Shown: in pieces, positions 1-7,643 of the stretch
Layout: the number at the start of each line of letters is the position of its first letter
Position numbering within the stretch: the stretch's first letter is position 1
From: Psychrobium sp. MM17-31
GTDB lineage: Bacteria > Pseudomonadota > Gammaproteobacteria > Enterobacterales > Psychrobiaceae
Assembly: GCF_022347785.1 (NCBI RefSeq)
Contig: NZ_JAKRGA010000004.1
Coordinates: 124,001 to 188,000, forward strand
Direction of reading: 5' to 3'
DNA length: 64,000 nucleotides
The notes under the pieces: generated by a model
Seen by the model: the letters and a program-made list of their open reading frames with translations, nothing else
What the model was told of the DNA's origin: nothing
Databases searched by the model: none
Made by a program: the position numbers and the translations under genes

Positions 1-2226
1 ATCGAATCCTTGTTGGCGCTCTTCCCATGCATTACGGCGGGTGCGAGTGATGTAGTCGTCAACGTGATTGTCAAAATAGGCTAATTTTGCGCGCAATTGA
101 TGCTGGTTATTAAATAGTGATTTATCGACATAACTGATGCCAATTTCATTATTTTTTGCGTGCTCGGGATTAATAGGGATATCGAGAGCAGGGCTTACTG
201 ACCAGCCGGATGTGCTTTCGAATAGACTCGGCATGCGCAGCGCCTGAGCGTGACGTAAATACATCATGATTTTGTCAGTTGGTTGCCATGTAATTGCAAC
301 TAATGGTGCACTACCCGAATGATCGTTTTTGTAGTTTACTGGCAAACATCCGTCGTTACCGTCTGATACGCAGGCTGGATCGCTGGTTTCCAATGGCAAC
401 GGATTGCTGTCTTTCGATTCAAATTTGCTGTATCGGATCCCTGCATCTAGCGTCCACTGTGGCATAAACTGCCACTTTAACGCACTAAATGCGCTAAATT
501 CGCGACGCCAGCCCTTACGTGAGCCCGCGTAAAACCCTTCGGCTTCTGGCGTGTCTGTATCCATATCTTCCCATTGACCTGAAATGCCGTAATTTAAAGT
601 CATATCACCCCATTGGAAGAAGCGCATACTATTGGTGATGTCGATACCCCAGCGCTGGTAATTATCTTGACGTTTAGTGTTATCTTCTAAATCGACCGAA
701 CCGACTCCCGGTGTGTTTAACACAGTCGTTGCGTCGGTATGCCAAAGGTTTGCACGTAAATCAGCCCAATCGTATTCGACAGGTTGCCAACGATAGCGGG
801 CGGTGTAAGTTTTGTTGAGAACTTCACTGTCTAGCCACTGTCTGGCTTGCCCAAAGCGCAAAATTTGCGATGGCATCATCTCACCGTAAGCACTGTCATA
901 ACGGATATGGCTTAACTCAACACTTTGATCTTGTGGTAGGAAATAACTGCCTTTTAGCAGCAGTGATTCACTGGAAAAATTGGTATTGGGAATGCGCTCT
1001 GCGCCGCGAAAACGCGAAATGTATTCTAGCTTGACGGGGGTATCTGTTTTCCACGGGAAGACCTGAGGTTCGCCAATGGTTAATTCTGGCGTAGTGCCTT
1101 TGGTGCCCGAGTAATAATTGCCTTGCTCGCGTTTGGCATAGGCGACAACGATATCGCCCCAATCGAAACGCTTGCCGCCCGCTAAGCTGGCTGCATAACT
1201 ATTGAAATTAAACAGTCCGGGCCTATCCATACCTTCTTCTGGTGCAAAATGCTCAGGCATTTTTGTGCGCTCAGGGCAGCGCGATGCAAAGCGACAATCG
1301 GAGAAGTAAACGGCTGATGAAACAATGCGCGCCGACTCTTTGTCGATACGTGTAGATCCATTTGGAATGTAGTAGCCAGCGTAAGTCCCTGCCGCTGGCG
1401 TTGATGATGTGTTGCCAACGCCAGAGACACGCATTCTAAAACCGGATAATTCTCCTTGTTTTACAATATCTTCGATGCCAAGCGTATTAACGCTCACCAT
1501 ACCGCCTGTAGCACCAGTGCCTTGAGCAACCATAGCAGGCCCTTTGACAATTTGTAAGTTGCCTATTAAATCGGGATCGATATAGCTGCGACTCGATACA
1601 CCTGCATAGCCGCGGTACACCGTGGTTTCTTGACGACTGCCATCGATCAGAACAGGTACACGCCCTTGACCTTGCATGCCGCGAATATTGACATCGAGCC
1701 CGCCCGAGTTGCGGTTTTCACTGATTATTACACCCGGAGTGCCTTGGAAAATATCCCCCACCGATGTGCCACGAAAACGCTCAATAGTCTCTTGGGTAAT
1801 GACATTGACAGAAGCTGACTCGCGGTAGGTTTTATCTTTGAGTTTAGCGCGCTGGCTTTCAACGGTGATGGTATTGAGCGTTGTACCGTCGCCATTGCCG
1901 CCAGCTAGTGACTTCTTTTTGATTAGCCATGCGTTATCGGTCACTTTAATTGGCATTAAATCGGTATTCTGCAACAGAGTGAATAACACTATATCGGCGC
2001 TGAAATTGCCATTGATAGCACTAACAGAAATACCCTCAACATCTTGCTGAGCATAAGACAAGGTGATTTTGGCTTGTCGCGATAGTTGGTCAAGAACATC
2101 GTTTAATTGACCAGCTGGTAGACTTACTTTCAATGGCGCAGTAGCAAATGCAGGCGTCGCAAGAGGAGCGATGCCCAAGGAGAGAAATGCGGTGATATAC
2201 AGTGATTTTGTGACGCGATTAAGCAT
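1..2226 (-). CDS. TonB-dependent outer-membrane receptor with STN domain (FecA/HasR type), 3' end outside window
   Basis: The reading frame starts at ATG 2226 and stays open to base 1, so at least 742 residues are present and the C-terminus is missing. A signal peptide (MLNRVTKSLYITAFLS) is followed by a secretin/TonB short N-terminal (STN) domain at about residues 35-100, a plug domain containing RGMQGQGRVPVLIDG, and beta-barrel strands including a LRMPSLFEST segment. STN-bearing receptors signal through a FecR protein to an ECF sigma factor, and fecR and fecI lie directly upstream on the same strand. The plug wording resembles heme/hemophore receptors such as HasR more than siderophore receptors, but the ligand is an inference. 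It would import an iron source across the outer membrane using TonB energy. Confidence 0.9.
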   Translation of the reverse strand, partial: MLNRVTKSLYITAFLSLGIAPLATPAFATAPLKVSLPAGQLNDVLDQLSRQAKITLSYAQQDVEGISVSAINGNFSADIVLFTLLQNTDLMPIKVTDNAWLIKKKSLAGGNGDGTTLNTITVESQRAKLKDKTYRESASVNVITQETIERFRGTSVGDIFQGTPGVIISENRNSGGLDVNIRGMQGQGRVPVLIDGSRQETTVYRGYAGVSSRSYIDPDLIGNLQIVKGPAMVAQGTGATGGMVSVNTLGIEDIVKQGELSGFRMRVSGVGNTSSTPAAGTYAGYYIPNGSTRIDKESARIVSSAVYFSDCRFASRCPERTKMPEHFAPEEGMDRPGLFNFNSYAASLAGGKRFDWGDIVVAYAKREQGNYYSGTKGTTPELTIGEPQVFPWKTDTPVKLEYISRFRGAERIPNTNFSSESLLLKGSYFLPQDQSVELSHIRYDSAYGEMMPSQILRFGQARQWLDSEVLNKTYTARYRWQPVEYDWADLRANLWHTDATTVLNTPGVGSVDLEDNTKRQDNYQRWGIDITNSMRFFQWGDMTLNYGISGQWEDMDTDTPEAEGFYAGSRKGWRREFSAFSALKWQFMPQWTLDAGIRYSKFESKDSNPLPLETSDPACVSDGNDGCLPVNYKNDHSGSAPLVAITWQPTDKIMMYLRHAQALRMPSLFESTSGWSVSPALDIPINPEHAKNNEIGISYVDKSLFNNQHQLRAKLAYFDNHVDDYITRTRRNAWEERQQGFD

Positions 2227-2288
2227 GTATTTTCGGCTCTAAAATTCAATTGACACTTATAAGCCGAATGAAAAATAAAAAACCGTAA

Positions 2289-2310
2289 ATAAAATTGAGA
2301 ATTATTTTTA
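2289..2310 (-). promoter_or_regulatory. Candidate ECF (FecI-type) promoter element of the receptor gene
   Basis: Read on the minus strand, this AT-rich stretch at the fecR stop codon contains AAAATAATTCTCAATTTT. It resembles, from memory, the -35 region of the E. coli fecA promoter, which also lies between fecR and fecA. The receptor ATG is about 60 bases downstream. The match is by eye to a single known promoter. Confidence 0.3.
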
Positions 2311-3291
2311 ATTAGGTGAAATTGTTGCCCAAAATCGAGTTAAGTAGCGTACTTTGGCACCTGCGCTTAAGGCAATAGTTTTGAGAATAGTATCCATATC
2401 TGCCAGTTGATATACCCCTGAGACAAGGGTGTTATCTAACTGTGAATCGCACTTCAGATACCCCGGATAATAGCGGCTCAATTCCTGTAGAAATGATTTC
2501 ATGGGCATGTTGCGCACCGAAAAAATACCGTCAACCCAACTCGTATAATCAAAAGTATTGCTATTGAGAGATTCAACGCGATGTGCATCGACGCGATAGG
2601 TTTTCCCTGCCTCAATGGTTAATCGATGTTTCGAACCTTTGGCTAGCAATGAAGCCTTACCCTGCGAGACTTGAACAATGGCATGATTATTTGTGCGTCT
2701 GACAAAAATTTTACTACTCGCTGTTTTGAGCTGTCCAAATGGCATGTCGATGTGCAGTGGCGAACGTGCCTTTGCAACCGATAACGTCATTTCTCCACGG
2801 GTAAGTGCTAAATCACGTCTAAGGGGAGAAAAGGCAACTTCTACAGTGCTATCCCGATTCAGCCACAGCTCGCTATTGTCTTCTAGAATGTGAAAACGCG
2901 CATTACTACTCGATGCATAGTCTGCTTGAAGGTGCTCTAACGCCCCTTGGCGTTGGGCAACTAACGCGACAGCGCCAACGGCTAGTGCTGAACCTGCAAC
3001 GCGTTTAATGGCTTGGCGGCGAGTCACATCTTGGTAGTCGGCGTCAGTTTTTATGAGCGTGTGTTTGACTAACGTTGAGGTCGTCGGTGTGTTAGAAAAC
3101 GTTTGGTTAATGCGAGTGAGTCGTTGCCACGCAAGCTCATGGTCGGGATTTTGGGCGCGCCATTGGTTACAAGCATTGATGGTTGATAGAGGGCTTTCAC
3201 TTGATTCAATTTGTACATGCCAATTAATGGCTTGATGGACAATTGCCTCGTCAATAGGCTGAGTATCTGCAGAGTGTTGCTGTTGATTCAT
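2308..3291 (-). CDS. fecR: FecR family transmembrane anti-sigma/sigma regulator
   Basis: A 327-residue protein with the FecR layout. An N-terminal cytoplasmic helical part of about 90 residues includes CNQWRAQNPDHELAWQRL. One membrane segment follows at about residues 95-118, after a twin-arginine-like RRQAIKR. A periplasmic FecR beta domain spans about 125-225, and a C-terminal STN-like segment (SVRNMPMKSFLQELSRYYPG) follows. FecR proteins relay ligand occupancy of the outer-membrane receptor to the ECF sigma factor. The start lies seven bases after the stop of fecI, and the receptor gene follows 81 bases downstream, giving the classic order sigma, regulator, receptor. Confidence 0.9.
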   Translation of the reverse strand: MNQQQHSADTQPIDEAIVHQAINWHVQIESSESPLSTINACNQWRAQNPDHELAWQRLTRINQTFSNTPTTSTLVKHTLIKTDADYQDVTRRQAIKRVAGSALAVGAVALVAQRQGALEHLQADYASSSNARFHILEDNSELWLNRDSTVEVAFSPLRRDLALTRGEMTLSVAKARSPLHIDMPFGQLKTASSKIFVRRTNNHAIVQVSQGKASLLAKGSKHRLTIEAGKTYRVDAHRVESLNSNTFDYTSWVDGIFSVRNMPMKSFLQELSRYYPGYLKCDSQLDNTLVSGVYQLADMDTILKTIALSAGAKVRYLTRFWATISPN

Positions 3292-3298
3292 TCGCTTA

Positions 3299-3814
3299 CT
3301 ACTCTTGGGGGTAACTTGCTTTGTAACAGGCCAACATGGCTTTAGCGACGTATTTCTCTACGGATGAGAGACTTACACTGAGCTCTGTGGCAATAACGCG
3401 GTAGCTTAGGCCGTCGAGTCTTGCCATCAAAAATGCTTGTTTTTCTATTGGTCTTAGGCCATTAAGCAATTTATCGATTTGTGTGAGTAAACTAAATACT
3501 AGCCATTGCTCTTCGCATGAAGGTTGTTCTGCTTCCGGTAACGTTGCGAGCATGGCGAGATAGTTCTTTTCTAATAATTGTCGCCGAGCTTGGTCAACCA
3601 ATAAGTTGCCAGCTATTTTGGCGAGCCAAGAGCGAGGGCTTTGAATTGTCTCAATGACTTGAGGTCGATTGAGTAATCGAATAAAGGTATCTTGAGCTAA
3701 GTCTTGGGCACAGTCCCAGTTTGGCGAGCGCCTAGCAATCCAGCGCACCAACCATTGGTGGTGTTCTTGATAGAGTTTGTTTAACCCTGCATTAGCGTCA
3801 AATTTGCTGGCCAA
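3299..3814 (-). CDS. fecI: ECF sigma-70 family factor, FecI type
   Basis: A 171-residue protein with sigma region 2 at about residues 12-75 (CAQDLAQDTFIRLLNRP) and region 4 helix-turn-helix at about 110-165 (LRPIEKQAFLMARLDGLSYR and the VSLSSVEKYVAKAM helix). It should direct RNA polymerase to the promoter of the adjacent receptor once FecR signals. A Fur box lies about 45 bases upstream of its start, so the cascade should be switched on by iron shortage. It is transcribed divergently from exbB-exbD-tonB. Confidence 0.92.
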   Translation of the reverse strand: MASKFDANAGLNKLYQEHHQWLVRWIARRSPNWDCAQDLAQDTFIRLLNRPQVIETIQSPRSWLAKIAGNLLVDQARRQLLEKNYLAMLATLPEAEQPSCEEQWLVFSLLTQIDKLLNGLRPIEKQAFLMARLDGLSYRVIATELSVSLSSVEKYVAKAMLACYKASYPQE

Positions 3815-3861
3815 CAGCTACTTCCTCAACCGCATTAGAAAAAATGGGTCGCAATTGTAAA

Positions 3862-3876
3862 TGATATTGATTATCA
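3862..3876. promoter_or_regulatory. Fur box between fecI and exbB
   Basis: The sequence TGATATTGATTATCA matches the 7-1-7 Fur consensus (TGATAAT-N-ATTATCA) at 13 of 14 defined positions, within the 19-base core 3860-3878. It lies in the short divergent region between fecI (minus) and exbB (plus), where one site can repress both transcripts when iron is sufficient. Confidence 0.85.
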
Positions 3877-3984
3877 TTTGAAGTCTGTAGGGCGACTATT
3901 TTCAAGTTTATTGAAAAAAAAGCTGCGTTAAATCGTCTTTCGTTCGTCATTAATAATAAAGCAATCAATACAAAGGGCTTGTCT

Positions 3985-4950
3985 ATGCCTAGCAAAAAAT
4001 GGCTTAACGCAGTTGTGTTAAGTGTCATGGGGTATGTTTTCTGCGGCGCGGCTGTAGCCAATACCGTTACACCTGTCCACGACTTGTCACCGTGGGGAAT
4101 GTATTTAGCGGCAGATGCCGTTGTTAAGTCCGTTATGATCGGTTTGGTGATCGCGTCGTTGGTCACTTGGACTATTTTAATTTACAAGACAGTGCAATTA
4201 CGCAGGGCAAAAGGGCATAGCGAGCGACTGCTAACTCATTTAATCCAGTGTGAAAGCTTCGATAATATGAATATCGAGCAGCAAGAGTCACAGGCTATTC
4301 GTCTGATTCAAGCCTGTCATCAAGAATTCGGTTTGAGCCTTAATGGTGTTGTTTCCGAAGCTGGCTTAAAAGAGCGAGTTAATGCTCGCCTTGAACGTAT
4401 TAAAGCGTCAATTATTGCTCACACTAACCAAGGAACAGGAATTCTTGCAACGATAGGATCGGTTGCTCCGTTTGTCGGATTATTCGGCACTGTGTGGGGC
4501 ATTATGAATAGTTTTATTGGTATCGCTGAAAGCCAAACAACTAACCTTGCCGTTGTTGCTCCGGGTATCGCCGAAGCGCTTTTGGCTACGGCCATGGGCT
4601 TGGTCGCGGCGATTCCGGCAGTAATGGCTTATAACTACTTCACTCGAGTAATCAGTGGCTATAAAGCGAATTTAACTGATATCAGCAGCGCGTTAATGAT
4701 CTTACTGAGCCGCGAACTAGATCAGCAAAACGATCACGCCAAAGCGCTTAAATTATCGATTTTCACTTCGCAAGATGAGCAGGAAGAGATTGTTGAATCG
4801 CAAACAGATACTGAATCGACAAATACCGAAACCAGTGATTCTGATGAGCAAGTTGAAAAGACTGAACAATCCAATACACAAGAGGTTTTAGTAGAGTCGG
4901 AGTCTCAACAGTCAAATAAAGCACCATCTGCAGCGGAGTCGATTAGCTAA
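3985..4950 (+). CDS. exbB: ExbB-type proton channel subunit of the TonB system, with long acidic C-terminal tail
   Basis: A MotA/TolQ/ExbB protein of 321 residues. A signal-like N-terminal segment ends near VANTVTP. Three membrane segments lie at about 48-68, 145-168 and 180-205, and the hallmark GLFGTVWGIMNSF is present. With ExbD it forms the inner-membrane proton channel that energises TonB. ATG 3985 is preferred over TTG 3979 because the AAAGGG ribosome-binding site at 3972-3977 is well spaced only for the ATG. The last 65 or so residues are unusual: a low-complexity run rich in E, D, S, T and Q, predicted to sit in the cytoplasm. The stop overlaps the exbD start (TAATG). Confidence 0.9.
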   Translation: MPSKKWLNAVVLSVMGYVFCGAAVANTVTPVHDLSPWGMYLAADAVVKSVMIGLVIASLVTWTILIYKTVQLRRAKGHSERLLTHLIQCESFDNMNIEQQESQAIRLIQACHQEFGLSLNGVVSEAGLKERVNARLERIKASIIAHTNQGTGILATIGSVAPFVGLFGTVWGIMNSFIGIAESQTTNLAVVAPGIAEALLATAMGLVAAIPAVMAYNYFTRVISGYKANLTDISSALMILLSRELDQQNDHAKALKLSIFTSQDEQEEIVESQTDTESTNTETSDSDEQVEKTEQSNTQEVLVESESQQSNKAPSAAESIS

Positions 4951-5375
4951 TGGCATTTAATATGCAAAATGACAACGATGAATTTCAAGAGCAACACGAA
5001 ATCAACGTCACGCCTTTTATTGATGTTATTTTGGTACTACTGATTATTTTCATGGTGGCGGCGCCACTTGCGACCGTGAGTGTGCCAGTCAATTTGCCAA
5101 CCTCTACTGCCAGTAAAGAAGCGCCAAAGGCCGAGCCAGTTTATCTGACGTTGCAGCAAGATTTAACCTTAACGCTGGGCGAAAAACAGCAGGTTAGCCG
5201 TGAACAATTGACAGACCAACTATTGGCTAGTGATATTGGTATTGAGCGCCAAATTTATTTACGCGCTGACAAATCGGTACCTTACGGTGAACTGATGCAA
5301 GTGATGAATGTTTTAGCGCAAGCTGGTTACGTCAAAATAGCCTTAATGGGGCTAGAAGCTGCGGCTGAAAAGTAA
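4950..5375 (+). CDS. exbD: ExbD biopolymer transport protein
   Basis: A 141-residue ExbD/TolR family protein. One N-terminal membrane helix (about 23-42) carries the conserved Asp25 in NVTPFIDVILVLLIIFMVAA, followed by a periplasmic domain. Asp25 corresponds to the proton-carrying aspartate of E. coli ExbD. Its start codon overlaps the exbB stop by one base and tonB follows two bases after its stop, so the three are one translationally coupled operon. Confidence 0.95.
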   Translation: MAFNMQNDNDEFQEQHEINVTPFIDVILVLLIIFMVAAPLATVSVPVNLPTSTASKEAPKAEPVYLTLQQDLTLTLGEKQQVSREQLTDQLLASDIGIERQIYLRADKSVPYGELMQVMNVLAQAGYVKIALMGLEAAAEK

Positions 5376-5377
5376 TC

Positions 5378-6235
5378 ATGAATCAATTGTTTAAGGCATT
5401 GGCGCAACCTAAATGGCGCATCGCTCGTTGGGTATTGGCGGCAATTGCTGCTATTGCTGCTCACGCTGTGGTGATCGCTATTTTTTTGTGGCGACCTGAT
5501 GCGTCACTTCAGATTGCGCCTGCTGCTGCGCCACAAATCTTTCAGGTTAGTATGGTCGCAGCTCCCAAAACAACCATGAGTCAAGAGCAAGTTGAGCCAC
5601 AACAAGCTGTGGTGCCACAGGTTCAACAACGGCAACCTAAAGCTGTGGTTAAGCCGACTGTTGAAACCGTAAAACCGGTAAGTGATATCGCCTCTGACTT
5701 TGTGATAAAAAAAGTAGACAAGACTGAGCAAAAAACAGAGTTAGAACCACCAGAAGTACCTGCCGATAAGCCAAAACCCATTGTTATCGAGCCGAAAGAG
5801 CCAGAGAAGGAGCAAAAGCAGGCCGTTGAGGAAACTGCACCTGCGCAACAAGCTCAAGCCAGCAGTACACCATCGTTAAGTCAGGCAAAAGAAGCGCCGC
5901 AAGCATCTGCGCCGCGTGTTGGGGCGCTTAGCGAAATGGATGCACAAGCCGTTATTAGTTGGCAAAATAATTTAGCAGCACATTTAGAGCGCCGAAAGCG
6001 CTATCCCAGAGCGGCGCAAATTCGCGGTCAACAAGGTGTACCTTGGGTGAGTTTTACCATGGATCGCCAAGGCAAGGTGCAGGATGTGAAGTTGCATCGA
6101 CCAAGTGGTGTAGAGGTGTTAGATCGCGAAGTCATCGCGTTAGTTAAGCGGGCTCAGCCACTACCAATACCGCCAGAAAATACGCCTGATAGAGCGTTGT
6201 CGGTTACCGTACCAGTGGCGTTTTTTATTCAATAA
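5378..6235 (+). CDS. tonB: Energy-transducing protein TonB
   Basis: A 285-residue TonB. A membrane anchor lies at about residues 18-38. A long Pro/Glu/Lys/Gln-rich periplasmic spacer (about 65-185, with EPKEPEKEQ-type runs) leads to the C-terminal TonB domain at about 200-285, with RRKRYPRAAQIRGQ and VSFTMDRQGKV. It spans the periplasm and contacts the TonB box of outer-membrane receptors. Sitting next to a FecI/FecR/receptor set, it may be a dedicated TonB like HasB, but it could equally serve the whole cell. A strong hairpin terminator follows. Confidence 0.94.
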   Translation: MNQLFKALAQPKWRIARWVLAAIAAIAAHAVVIAIFLWRPDASLQIAPAAAPQIFQVSMVAAPKTTMSQEQVEPQQAVVPQVQQRQPKAVVKPTVETVKPVSDIASDFVIKKVDKTEQKTELEPPEVPADKPKPIVIEPKEPEKEQKQAVEETAPAQQAQASSTPSLSQAKEAPQASAPRVGALSEMDAQAVISWQNNLAAHLERRKRYPRAAQIRGQQGVPWVSFTMDRQGKVQDVKLHRPSGVEVLDREVIALVKRAQPLPIPPENTPDRALSVTVPVAFFIQ

Positions 6236-6248
6236 AGCCGAATGTAAA

Positions 6249-6277
6249 AAGGCGCTAATTGCAACAATTAGCGCCTT
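6249..6277. terminator. Bidirectional hairpin terminator between tonB and the DUF3297 gene
   Basis: A perfect 13-bp inverted repeat (AAGGCGCTAATTG with CAATTAGCGCCTT) with a CAA loop. It lies between two convergent genes. The minus-strand side is followed by a T-rich stretch. Confidence 0.8.
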
Positions 6278-6311
6278 GTCAATGTGTAAGCATAGTTAAC
6301 CTAAACTCAGG

Positions 6312-6557
6312 TTATTTATAAAACGCTTCAATCTCGCCTTTTACTTTCATTAGCAATGGCTGACCGCGACGGTCTAGCGCTTTGCCAGCCGCTACTTTTA
6401 CCCAGCCTTCGCTGATGCAGTATTCGTCAACGTCGAAACGCTCTTTGCCGTTAACACGAATGCCGATGTCGTGTTGGAAAATAGCTTCGTTGTAAAACGG
6501 GCTGCGTGGGTTAACGCATAGGCGATCTGGTAATTCTGGTTTATTTGTTTCTGTCAT
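6312..6557 (-). CDS. DUF3297 family protein
   Basis: An 81-residue soluble protein recognised from the family phrases PELPDRLCVNPRSPFYNEA and EGWVKVAAGKALDRRGQP. Members are short, conserved in many proteobacteria and of unknown function. Length and both conserved halves fit the family, so the gene looks intact. It stands alone, ending at the terminator shared with tonB. Confidence 0.85.
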   Translation of the reverse strand: MTETNKPELPDRLCVNPRSPFYNEAIFQHDIGIRVNGKERFDVDEYCISEGWVKVAAGKALDRRGQPLLMKVKGEIEAFYK

Positions 6558-6654
6558 GATGCTTCAACTTGAATTGAAAGAAAGTGGCTATTCTATGAGA
6601 GTTACTAAGCTCGCTCAATAGAAAGTCTTATGTAATGTGCGCTGATGCTGTGAG

Positions 6655-6858
6655 CTAAGCGGCCATTAAATAAGACTCTCGTCTTACGTGTTTGTTTTTA
6701 CGTTGATAAGAGCCTTTACCTTTTTTCGCTTTGACTACCTGCATTTTATATTGCTTTGAGGTCACTAATGCAGCGAGAAAATTATCTTGTATTGTGCCGC
6801 GACCGATATCGCTTGCGTTGGACCGTGACTGTGTCACAGGTTTCTTTTGTTTAGCCAT
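6655..6858 (-). CDS. arfA: Alternative ribosome-rescue factor ArfA
   Basis: A 67-residue basic protein with the ArfA core: GTIQDNFLAALVTS matches the QIKDNAIEALL segment of E. coli ArfA, and KKGKGSYQRKNKH matches KKGKGSYMRKGKH. ArfA enters ribosomes stalled on non-stop mRNA and recruits RF2 to release the peptide, backing up tmRNA. In E. coli the arfA mRNA is itself truncated at a hairpin near the 3' end of the gene, making ArfA a tmRNA substrate. A hairpin is present here at the equivalent position (see the entry at 6671-6686). Confidence 0.9.
   Translation of the reverse strand: MAKQKKPVTQSRSNASDIGRGTIQDNFLAALVTSKQYKMQVVKAKKGKGSYQRKNKHVRRESYLMAA
6671..6686 (-). promoter_or_regulatory. Hairpin inside the arfA coding sequence (possible non-stop mRNA generator)
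   Basis: On the minus strand, TAAGAC-GAGA-GTCTTA forms a 6-bp stem, extendable by one G-U pair, capped by a GNRA tetraloop. It is followed by a weak T-rich tail. It covers codons 58-63, just after the conserved KGKGSYxRKxKH core. That is where E. coli arfA carries its terminator/RNase III hairpin. The stem is short, so its efficiency is uncertain. Confidence 0.5.
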
Positions 6859-6959
6859 GATGGACTCCGAATAAATAGATGACGCTTTGCCTCAACGACA
6901 AAGCGCTGTGATTATAAATTATCCGACATTAAGATCAATCAAAGGCTAAAACAGAAGAG

Positions 6960-7391
6960 TTAACTTGCTTTTTGCACACAACTCATAATCCATTGTTTCA
7001 TTTGTGACTCGTTTAAACCGCCAGAAATACGGTCTACCGCTTGGCCTTTATAGAAGAAAATAAGTGTCGGTAAGCTGCGGATTCCTGCGTCAGCGGAAAT
7101 CTGTTGTACTTGTTCAGTATCGACTTTAGCGAACAAAAATGACGGTGTTGCCGCTGCTACTTTGCTAAACACTGGCGCCATGTTCTGACAAGGACCACAC
7201 CAGCCAGCCCAAAAATCGACAATGACTGGTAAATCATTTCGTTCGATAAATGGATAAAAGGTGTTGTTTCCCAAAGCCACTGGCTGCGATGAATAAATCC
7301 CTTGTTGGCATTTGCCACATTTTCCCTTGGTGTGATCTTGGTCGTCTGGGATACGGTTGGTAGTGAAGCAATTAGCGCAGGTGATGTTCAT
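6960..7391 (-). CDS. trxC: Thioredoxin 2 (zinc-binding thioredoxin)
   Basis: A 143-residue protein with an N-terminal zinc finger made of two CxxC pairs (Cys5/Cys8 and Cys25/Cys28). The thioredoxin fold follows, with active site WCGPC at residues 64-68 and the cis-proline segment RSLPTLIFF. It is a cytoplasmic disulfide reductase. In E. coli trxC belongs to the OxyR oxidative-stress regulon; no OxyR site was identified here. Confidence 0.95.
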   Translation of the reverse strand: MNITCANCFTTNRIPDDQDHTKGKCGKCQQGIYSSQPVALGNNTFYPFIERNDLPVIVDFWAGWCGPCQNMAPVFSKVAAATPSFLFAKVDTEQVQQISADAGIRSLPTLIFFYKGQAVDRISGGLNESQMKQWIMSCVQKAS

Positions 7392-7643
7392 AGTAAAATC
7401 GAGTTATGGTTTTAATTACGATGGATAGTAGCAGATTTTAGTTAGGCCGAATAACTCGAATCAACTGCAACATTTTGAGGACAAGAGCGGATAATGAGCG
7501 CTTTGTTCGCATTTTTTAAATCAATTCTCATTTAACCCGTCTTTTGCTATTTAGTTCTTGTCATATTTGGTTATTATGACGTCACTTAATACTCATTCTT
7601 ATTTCCGTCTTCAGTATGAAGCGGCAGGACTTTTGATACTCCA

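Noticed and set aside
3798-4166. 122-residue minus-strand reading frame over the start of exbB
   Set aside because: It overlaps exbB and the Fur-box region, has no recognisable domain, and exbB is the clear gene.
7577-7584. TGACGTCA palindrome upstream of nadV
   Set aside because: An 8-bp palindrome is expected by chance and fits no bacterial regulator I can name; no NrtR- or NadQ-like site was found.
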